Position numbers and translations under genes: made by a program
The notes under the pieces: generated by a model
What the model was told of the DNA's origin: nothing
The model's input: the letters and a program-made list of their open reading frames with translations, nothing else
Databases searched by the model: none
Part shown: one piece after another, positions 58,756 through 64,000 of the stretch
Layout of the letters: each line of letters starts with the position of its first letter
How positions within the stretch are numbered: position 1 is the stretch's first letter
From: Croceivirga sp.
GTDB taxonomy: Bacteria; Bacteroidota; Bacteroidia; Flavobacteriales; Flavobacteriaceae
Reading direction: 5' to 3'
NCBI GenBank assembly: GCA_028281025.1
Contig: JANQKR010000014.1
Location: 1 to 64,000, forward strand
Length of the DNA stretch: 64,000 nt

Positions 58756-59027
58756 GACAAGGCTTTCTTTAAAAAATCGATCTCCATCTTCTGCTGGCCG
58801 ATCGTCTTGAGCATCCGTTCCTCCTTCTTCTGGGGCTCGGTCTTGGCGTCCTTGGGCTTCTTGGAGAAGACCTCCTCGCCGTTCTTGAGGAACTGCGACT
58901 TCCAGTTGGTAATCTGGGCCGGGTGGATATCGTACTTTCTCCCCAGTTCCTGGATGGTATGGCGTTCCGATAACGCCTCCAGGACCACTTTGAACTTGAA
59001 CTTCGGTGTGTGTTTTCTTCTGCTCAT
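58752..59027 (-). CDS. IS3 transposase OrfA
   Basis: A 91-residue DNA-binding protein: MSRRKHTPKFKFKVVLEALS, ERHTIQELGRKYDIHPAQIT, NWKSQFLKNGEEVF and a helical tail QQKMEIDFLKKALS. This is the HTH_Tnp_1 type. It overlaps OrfB by 4 bases (ATGA), so OrfB would be reached by re-initiation or a -1 shift. Confidence 0.9.
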   Translation of the reverse strand: MSRRKHTPKFKFKVVLEALSERHTIQELGRKYDIHPAQITNWKSQFLKNGEEVFSKKPKDAKTEPQKKEERMLKTIGQQKMEIDFLKKALS

Positions 59028-59088
59028 TTGACAGTGAATTTAAGGTTTAAAATTAAACTTAACTTACTGTACTAATATTGGGGGGAAT

Positions 59089-59448
59089 TATAATACCTTC
59101 ATCCCACTTGATTGAATACGTGCCTCTGCGACCTCAAAGAATGACGTGTGGCCATCATTTTTGACTCTATTTTTAATTTGCTTTGTGGTTAAGTTTCCTC
59201 TGAAATTTCTGTTTCCAACAAGGCCACATGAGCTTCACTAAGCTTTTTCAGCAACAGATTATTTAGACGATTATAGTTTGAATAGAATTTTTTTGCTTTT
59301 TTACCAATATCATCCCAATCCCTCTCATATATGGTCTCACCAGTGAAGATATAGCTTGGTTTTCTATTCTTTATAAACGTATTGCAATAGGGATTTTGCC
59401 ATTTTTACGTTTCTTATGTTTTACTAGAACCAATTGGACTGAAGACAT
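59089..59448 (-). pseudogene. N-terminal fragment of a tyrosine site-specific integrase
   Basis: From the ATG complementary to 59446-59448 the sequence encodes MSSVQLVLVKHKKRKNGKIP and IAIRL; after a shift, KNRKPSYIFTGETIYERDWD, DIGKKAKKFYSNYNRLNNLL; and after another, GNLTTKQIKNRVKNDGHTSF, FEVAEARIQSSGMKVL. This is the Arm-DNA-binding domain and the start of the SAM-like core-binding domain of Bacteroidota integrases of mobile islands. The catalytic domain is missing because the IS3 end begins here. It may mark the former boundary of an integrated element. Confidence 0.75.
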
Positions 59449-59927
59449 ATTATTTTTTTCAGTAAATATAGGCTTTCACATCCAAAAAGGGGTAAAACAT
59501 AGGTAAAACATTTGGTGGTTTTTTATGGTTTAAAATGAATTTCAAAAAAACTTATTTTATTGATTATAAGATATTTAAATATTTTTAAATATAATACTGG
59601 TAAGGCTCATAACCCGAAGATCTTCTCAAATATTAAGCCTAATAGTGTTGGTTTTGATTCAAAAAAAGAACTAATACAGAACTAATCAAGTATTATCTTT
59701 TTATATATACCTGTCTTACAGATAATTTAATCTGTATATATGACGTTCAGAACGTATACCACACCATGAAGGAATGATTTTTGAGACCAAAATGTTGTGT
59801 ATTTCTCCTTTGAATAGTGTTGAACAGGTGGTTTCCTTCCCTTGTTGAATAGCTATGTTGAAAAATAATTCCCCAATTCCCTGTAATCAATGGCACCTGC
59901 CTCCCGACTAAGCACAAAAGGACATCC
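59449..59927. other. AT-rich gap between integrase relic and core genes
   Basis: About 480 bases with no credible gene. A weak frame on the minus strand (59747-60016) overlaps the next gene and looks spurious. An inverted repeat ACAGAT-AATTTA-ATCTGT (about 59717-59734), embedded in TATATAC...GTATATA, could be a terminator, an operator or an old attachment-site arm. No tRNA gene is present. Confidence 0.4.
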
Positions 59928-60425
59928 ATGTATCGCATAATGCTGGTAATTCTGCTGCTATGTTCACTTTTTGAGGTATCTGCCCAAGGGATGACCTCGG
60001 AAAAACTGTTGCACATTATCCAAGCGGAAGCGGATACGGTCAGTGTTCAAGGAAATTCCATTCGATTCTTATTTAATGATACCATGCTTGTTTGTATTTA
60101 TGATGAGGGCGCCAATCGTATGCGTATCATTTCACCTATTGTGGAACGGGAGAAACTTGGGGAGGAAGAACTATTAAATGCCCTGGTTGCCAATTTTCAT
60201 TCCGTATTGGATGTGAAATATGCGTTGAGTGATGAAGTAATTTGGTCCGTTTATGCCCATCCCCTCAAAGAATTGAGCGAAGCCCAGGTCATAGATGCCA
60301 TTCAACAAGTCTATGCGGCCGCAATTACATTTGGTAAAAGTTATTCCAGTACCAACTTGGTTTTCCCGGGAAATACGGAAAAAAAGGAAAAGCCGAAAGC
60401 ACCCAAGATTTTAAAAAAGACGTAG
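59928..60425 (+). CDS. Conserved hypothetical secreted protein, YbjN-like
   Basis: A 165-residue protein with a signal peptide (MYRIMLVILLLCSLFEVSAQ). The mature part (EKLLHIIQAEADTVSVQGNS, DTMLVCIYDEGANRMRIISP, LLNALVANFHSVLDVKYALS) looks like the YbjN / type III chaperone-like alpha/beta fold, and the tail KKEKPKAPKILKKT is basic. I do not know its function. It is the first intact non-mobile gene after the island and is followed by a heptamer repeat tract. Fold assignment is tentative. Confidence 0.7.
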   Translation: MYRIMLVILLLCSLFEVSAQGMTSEKLLHIIQAEADTVSVQGNSIRFLFNDTMLVCIYDEGANRMRIISPIVEREKLGEEELLNALVANFHSVLDVKYALSDEVIWSVYAHPLKELSEAQVIDAIQQVYAAAITFGKSYSSTNLVFPGNTEKKEKPKAPKILKKT

Positions 60426-60431
60426 CGTTAA

Positions 60432-60482
60432 GGTTGATGGTTGATGGTTGATGGTTGATGGTTGATGGTTGATGGTTGATGG
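60432..60482. repeat. Heptanucleotide tandem repeat (GGTTGAT)7
   Basis: Seven perfect copies of GGTTGAT run from 60432 to 60480, followed by GG. It lies between two converging genes, 6 bases after the stop of the plus-strand gene and about 12 bases before the stop of the minus-strand gene. It is intergenic, so copy-number change would not shift a frame. Confidence 0.95.
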
Positions 60483-60493
60483 AAGCTAAAAGA

Positions 60494-61039
60494 TTATCCA
60501 AAACTGTATTCCGGAATTTTTCCTTTTACCCCTTTGAAAAATTCCCCCACCTTCCCAAAGTCTTTGTTGATATCATCACTTGTCCATAGCGGCTCTGATA
60601 TTTTCACCTGTTTTTTTCCAAAATCGAAAGCGACCATAACAATGGGGACATTGCTTTTTCTAGCGATATAGTAAAACCCCGTTTTTAGTGCACTTACTTT
60701 TTTTCGGGTACCTTCTGGCGCCAACGCAAATCGGAAAACCTCCCTTTCTGCAAAAACCTGGGCCACGGCATCCACCATATTTTGATTCTTGGAGCGATCT
60801 ACCGGGGTCCCTCCCAACCATCTAAAAAACCACCCGTAAGGGGCTTTGAACAACCCTTTTTTTCCAACATAGTGAATTTCCTTGTTCACCACCTTACGGA
60901 CAATTACCCCCAATGGGAAGTCCAACCAATGAGTGTGGGGAATGACAATGACAACGCACTTGTCCAGGTTGGGAAAAGTTCCTTCCAACTTCCATTTCAT
61001 CACCTTAAAAAAGATGAACTTAGCAATAAGGTGCAGCAT
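60494..61039 (-). CDS. PlsC-type acyltransferase
   Basis: A 181-residue membrane-associated acyltransferase. The catalytic H-x4-D motif is in VIVIPHTHWLDFPLG, followed by KEIHYVGKKGLFKAPYGWFF, LGGTPVDRS and the substrate motif ALAPEGTRKK. This is the 1-acylglycerol-3-phosphate acyltransferase superfamily; it is shorter than E. coli PlsC (245) but typical of a Bacteroidota subgroup. It begins directly where the dehydrogenase gene ends, the last gene of a five-gene minus-strand operon with envelope-sugar functions, so the acceptor may be a lipid A or phospholipid precursor. Confidence 0.85.
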   Translation of the reverse strand: MLHLIAKFIFFKVMKWKLEGTFPNLDKCVVIVIPHTHWLDFPLGVIVRKVVNKEIHYVGKKGLFKAPYGWFFRWLGGTPVDRSKNQNMVDAVAQVFAEREVFRFALAPEGTRKKVSALKTGFYYIARKSNVPIVMVAFDFGKKQVKISEPLWTSDDINKDFGKVGEFFKGVKGKIPEYSFG

Positions 61040-62170
61040 CTAAATCCTTTGGTAAATGGAAAGTAAACCATCCATATCAATATGTTTTTTCCAATCCCTC
61101 CCCAAGGCATTTTCCCAAAGGGGCTCCATGGACAGTGAAATTTGTGCCATGAGCTCCAGATCGGAAGAGGTAAGGTCGGCGCATACATTTTTTGGAAGCT
61201 GAATCCCATGTTTTTCCTTCATCTTATTGAACAGCTCCACTCCTCTGGGATAATACCTATCCAAATGTTGAAATACCAGACAATTGCCTATACCGTGTTT
61301 GGTTCCCAGAAGGTAGGAAAGTCCATAACTCATGGCATGGGCTATCCCCACTTGGGAATACGCAATACTCATACCTCCATGCCAAGAAGCCATCATTAAT
61401 TTGTCTTCGGATTCTTTTTGGGGCAAGTCCCCTAAAAACACTTCTTTGCATAAACTCAACGCCTTTTCCCCATAACTCTGGCTAAAGGCATTTAAATAGG
61501 TCCCATTGAGTGATTCCACACAATGGATAAAGCAATCCATTCCGGTGTAAAACCATTGTTCTTTTGGCACCGTGGATAATAAATCCGAATCCAGCACCAC
61601 TTGATCGTAGGTCGTATAATCCGAATTGATTCCCAATTTTTTTTCCGGCCCCAACAAAACTGCCGTTCTGGAAACCTCTGCCCCCGTTCCACTTATGGTA
61701 GGAATCCCAACATGGTACAATGCAGGCTTTTTGACCAAGTCCCATCCCTGGTAATTGGACGATGGGCCAGGGTTGTTCATCATAATCGCCACTGCTTTGG
61801 CCAAATCCAAAAGTGTACCACCTCCAATTCCAACAATTCCCGAAGGCATTTCCTCAAAATCATTTTTTATTTTTTTGACCAGGGCGTCAACCTGTTGGGT
61901 TTTTGGCTCCTCATCTGCGGAAATGAAGATGATTTGATCATTAAAAAGCCAGGGTATGCGCTGTTCCAATGCTGAACCTTCAAAAAAATCATCCACCAAA
62001 AAAATAAAGGGAGCCTCAGCGTTTCTTCGTTTCGGCAATAAAATATCAGTGAGCTGTCCAAAACTTCCCCTACCATAAACCACCCTTGGAACCATAGGGA
62101 AGTTCTTGTAAGACGTTTTTGGTCTTTGCATAGGGGCTTTGGTTTGCATTTGTTTTTGTTCCTTCATCAC
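61040..62170 (-). CDS. kdnB: Iron-containing alcohol dehydrogenase, Kdo 8-oxidase (KdnB)-like
   Basis: A 376-residue group III alcohol dehydrogenase: YKNFPMVPRVVYGRGSFGQL, the NAD-binding GIVGIGGGTLLDLAKAVAI, ALYHVGIPTISGTGAEVSRT and metal-binding histidines in GMDCFIHCVESL, SIAYSQVGIAHAMSYGL and GTKHGIGNCLVF. The type reads like KdnB, which oxidises C8 of Kdo as the first step to 8-amino-3,8-dideoxy-Kdo (Kdo8N), known from Shewanella. The neighbouring kdsB-like gene supports this. The partner aminotransferase KdnA is not in the window. It overlaps the HAD gene by one base. Specific identity is moderately sure; the superfamily is sure. Confidence 0.68.
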   Translation of the reverse strand: MMKEQKQMQTKAPMQRPKTSYKNFPMVPRVVYGRGSFGQLTDILLPKRRNAEAPFIFLVDDFFEGSALEQRIPWLFNDQIIFISADEEPKTQQVDALVKKIKNDFEEMPSGIVGIGGGTLLDLAKAVAIMMNNPGPSSNYQGWDLVKKPALYHVGIPTISGTGAEVSRTAVLLGPEKKLGINSDYTTYDQVVLDSDLLSTVPKEQWFYTGMDCFIHCVESLNGTYLNAFSQSYGEKALSLCKEVFLGDLPQKESEDKLMMASWHGGMSIAYSQVGIAHAMSYGLSYLLGTKHGIGNCLVFQHLDRYYPRGVELFNKMKEKHGIQLPKNVCADLTSSDLELMAQISLSMEPLWENALGRDWKKHIDMDGLLSIYQRI

Positions 62171-62874
62171 TACTCTAAATACTTCAAAACATCCCTAATG
62201 GAATTTAGCTTTAAATGATTGTTGGTTCGCTCTTCTTCCTCCGATACCAATTCATGGGCCCAAGTGGTATGAAATGGAACATGAACTGCATTTCCTCCCA
62301 AATTCAAGATAGGGATAACATCGGACTTCAAGGAGTTTCCAATCATTAAAAAGGACTCAATGGGAATTTCCAAATGTTCCAAAAGGTTTTTATAATTCGC
62401 TTCCTTCTTATCGCTCAGCACTTCCACATGATGGAAATAACGGGAAAGTCCGGACTTGTCCAATTTACGCTCCTGGTCCAATAAATCCCCTTTGGTCAGG
62501 ACAATTAAACGGTATTTTTTTTCCAGGGCCTGCAGTACCTCCTCCACACCATCCAAAAGCTCCACGGGATGGGCAATCATGTTTTTACCTAAACCAATGA
62601 TATCCGATATGGTTTGCTGGGCTATGGAACCATTGGATAAATCCAAAGCGGACTCTATCATGGACAGCATAAATCCTTTTATGCCATACCCATAAAGATC
62701 CAGATTCCTCATTTCCATCTTAAAAAGCTCCTGGTCTATTTTATTCTTGGTTTCATATCCCTCCAAAAGTTCAGCAAACCGTTCTTCCGTTTCCCTGAAA
62801 TAGGTCTCGTTGACCCAGAGCGTATCATCGGCATCAAAACCGATTACCTTAATGTTTTCAAAACCTACTTCCAT
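62170..62874 (-). CDS. HAD-superfamily hydrolase
   Basis: A 234-residue phosphatase of the HAD fold with motif [18 protein letters not shown], a helical cap (about 25-100), motif [10 protein letters not shown] and motif IV with [20 protein letters not shown]. The layout is that of YjjG/pyrimidine-nucleotidase-like HAD enzymes. Overlaps the kdsB stop by 10 bases and the dehydrogenase start by one, so all three are co-translated. It might act on a Kdo-pathway phosphate, although it is not of the KdsC type; the substrate is unknown. Confidence 0.88.
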   Translation of the reverse strand: MEVGFENIKVIGFDADDTLWVNETYFRETEERFAELLEGYETKNKIDQELFKMEMRNLDLYGYGIKGFMLSMIESALDLSNGSIAQQTISDIIGLGKNMIAHPVELLDGVEEVLQALEKKYRLIVLTKGDLLDQERKLDKSGLSRYFHHVEVLSDKKEANYKNLLEHLEIPIESFLMIGNSLKSDVIPILNLGGNAVHVPFHTTWAHELVSEEEERTNNHLKLNSIRDVLKYLE

Positions 62875-63593
62875 TCCTTGCGTGCTCGTTCCAAATCCTC
62901 CGGGGTATCTATCTCAACACCCGTTACATTGGTTTCAACCATTTTTATTTTTTTCCCATACTCCAAAAACCGAATGGCCTCAATTTTTTCCGTGGCTTCC
63001 AACGTCAACATGGGCAACTTCTTAAAATCCATTAGGGCGCGCTTTCTGAAAGCATAAATTCCCTTGTGTTTAAAATATGGGGTATTCAACTCCTTATTCC
63101 GAGGGTACGGTATGGGTGACCTTGAAAAATAAAGGGCAAAATTATTGTTGTCCACAATTACTTTTACCGTATTGGGATTGGAAATTTCATCCCAATCCGT
63201 GATCGGGGTCATCAAGGAGGCCAAATCTATTTCCTGGTTTACATCCTCATGAAAAACCTGAATTACCTTAGTTAAACTTTCCCTATCTATAAAAGGTTCA
63301 TCCCCCTGAACATTTACCACCACATCAACCTCCAAATCGGTTACTGCCTCCGCAATTCGGTCACTTCCACTTTGGTGTTCCTCTTTGCTCATTATCACCT
63401 GGCCTCCATTGGCCTTGATCAAATCATGGATTGCGCGGCTGTCCGTCACTACATATACCTTATTGAACAGCTTGGTCCCAACGGCCGCCTCATAGGTCCT
63501 TAAGATTACCGGTTTGCCACCCAAATCCTGCATTAATTTTGCAGGAAATCGGGATGCTTGGTAACGTGCAGGTATCATGGAAATGATGTTCAT
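62865..63593 (-). CDS. kdsB: 3-deoxy-manno-octulosonate cytidylyltransferase
   Basis: A 242-residue CMP-Kdo synthetase. I start at the ATG complementary to 63591-63593, which opens [20 protein letters not shown]; a longer frame exists but lacks homology. The nucleotide-binding loop, [67 protein letters not shown] and [19 protein letters not shown] follow the KdsB family throughout. It activates Kdo for lipid A core synthesis. Next to a KdnB-like gene it may prefer Kdo8N as the Shewanella enzyme does. Confidence 0.93.
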   Translation of the reverse strand: MNIISMIPARYQASRFPAKLMQDLGGKPVILRTYEAAVGTKLFNKVYVVTDSRAIHDLIKANGGQVIMSKEEHQSGSDRIAEAVTDLEVDVVVNVQGDEPFIDRESLTKVIQVFHEDVNQEIDLASLMTPITDWDEISNPNTVKVIVDNNNFALYFSRSPIPYPRNKELNTPYFKHKGIYAFRKRALMDFKKLPMLTLEATEKIEAIRFLEYGKKIKMVETNVTGVEIDTPEDLERARKEWK

Positions 63594-63600
63594 ACGGAAA

Positions 63601-64000
63601 TCAGTTTTTGATTTTTGGACGCAACTTTCTGTATATCCTAAAAATAATGACCAAAATGATGATGACCAATATGGCCGCACCTACGGGAAAGAATATGGAA
63701 GCCGTGGACACAACCGCCGCCGTACCGGTTTCCAAAGTGGAAACAATTGGATTGGCCACACCCCCCGTAGTGGCCGTGGAGGTCAATCTTCCCGTTGCAT
63801 TGGCACCTTTAATGGCCGAAGCCGTACCACCACCGGCGATTATTGCCAGGGACCAGGTCACAACGGGATCCAAATTTGCCACGGTTGAAACCATGACCGC
63901 CGTTCCCGCTATGGCCGCCAAGGGCAGTGCTATGGTATCCAAAGCGTTGTCCACCCACGGGATGAAGTACGCAAATATTTCCACCACTGTGGCAATTCCA
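63601..64000 (-). CDS. DUF4126-type membrane protein, 5' end outside window
   Basis: The C-terminal ~130 residues of a membrane protein; the frame is open to the right edge. It has several hydrophobic segments ([58 protein letters not shown]) and a basic C-terminus [12 protein letters not shown]. The stretch [20 protein letters not shown] is typical of the DUF4126 family, of unknown function. Its stop is 7 bases before kdsB, so it heads or precedes the same operon. Confidence 0.75.
   Translation of the reverse strand, partial: GIATVVEIFAYFIPWVDNALDTIALPLAAIAGTAVMVSTVANLDPVVTWSLAIIAGGGTASAIKGANATGRLTSTATTGGVANPIVSTLETGTAAVVSTASIFFPVGAAILVIIILVIIFRIYRKLRPKIKN

Larger units (their letters stand above)
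57761..59088. mobile_element. Second IS3-family element, different from the one at 33956
   Basis: The ends are ATTCCCCC at 57761 and GGGGGAAT at about 59081-59088, with TATA on both outer sides as a possible 4-base target duplication. The transposase genes are on the minus strand and belong to another IS3 group than the copy at 33956. It interrupts a junction between a VCBS gene fragment and an integrase fragment. Confidence 0.8.

Noticed and set aside
59449..59927. A tRNA gene as attachment site near the integrase stump
   Set aside because: I could not find a cloverleaf or CCA-type acceptor end in the region, and no tRNA or rRNA gene was recognised anywhere in the window.
59747..60016. An 89-codon minus-strand frame in the gap before 59928
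   Set aside because: It overlaps the signal-peptide region of the plus-strand gene and shows no protein-like pattern.
60432..60482. Heptamer tract as a contingency locus controlling a gene by frame
   Set aside because: It lies after the stop codon of one gene and outside the other, so length change cannot shift a reading frame.

Overview
The window looks like a chromosome segment of a marine Bacteroidota, most likely Flavobacteriaceae. The evidence is a hybrid two-component regulator with an AraC output domain, SusC and SusD relics, many type I sulfatases with their own formylglycine-generating enzyme, lipoprotein signals typical of the phylum, a flavobacterial promoter (TTG-N18-TAATTTTG) and IS families common in this group. 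Most of the window is a carbohydrate-degradation island that has been heavily rearranged by insertion sequences. The last 4 kb is ordinary envelope-biosynthesis chromosome.

Region by region. Positions 1-9830 (minus strand) are one tightly packed operon: a small lipoprotein with an alpha-L-fucosidase-like C-terminal domain, a GH151/GHL6-like glycosidase, a FucP-type sugar:H+ symporter, an L-fucose/D-arabinose isomerase, a ribulokinase-like FGGY kinase, a frameshifted GH43-like propeller lipoprotein and a DUF6786 lipoprotein. Positions 9831-25700 mix phosphatases (a purple acid phosphatase, a PhoD, a PafA relic), a TonB-dependent receptor, a series of GH172 (DUF2961) genes of which one is intact, and an FGE with its outer-membrane partner. 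IS982, IS256 and solo IS ends are interspersed. Positions 26108-33509 (plus) form a second operon: sulfatase, PhoD phosphatase, GH3 (frameshifted), sulfatase. Positions 33581-42600 hold an IS3 nested beside an IS4 relic, a GH2, an ECF sigma relic, an IS21 relic and three sulfatase loci. Positions 42627-57129 hold a SusC-SusD deletion chimera, the HTCS regulator, an N-terminally truncated GH2, a sulfatase, two intact GH172 genes and an IS4. Positions 57167-59448 hold a VCBS-repeat relic, a second IS3 and an integrase stump, which may mark the island edge. Positions 59928-64000 are core-like: a secreted small protein, then a DUF4126, kdsB, HAD, kdnB-like, acyltransferase operon.

How the genes may work together. 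The FGE would activate the sulfatases in the periplasm. Sulfatases plus GH2, GH3 and GH172 enzymes would strip a sulfated polysaccharide, and the FucP, isomerase and kinase set would take up and convert a released monosaccharide. The sugar is either L-fucose (fucosidase-like genes) or D-arabinose (a FucI-type isomerase plus a ribulokinase gives ribulose 5-phosphate directly, and GH172 enzymes are known to release D-arabinose from arabinan). No intact SusC/SusD pair is present, so glycan import must be encoded elsewhere or the locus is partly dead.

The striking large-scale signal is decay by internal deletion. At least four or five genes are chimeras or stumps (SusC-SusD, SDR-GH172, an internally deleted GH172, a fucosidase-like stump, truncated sulfatases). 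About ten single-base frameshifts fall almost all in homopolymer runs, which leaves open that some are sequencing errors.
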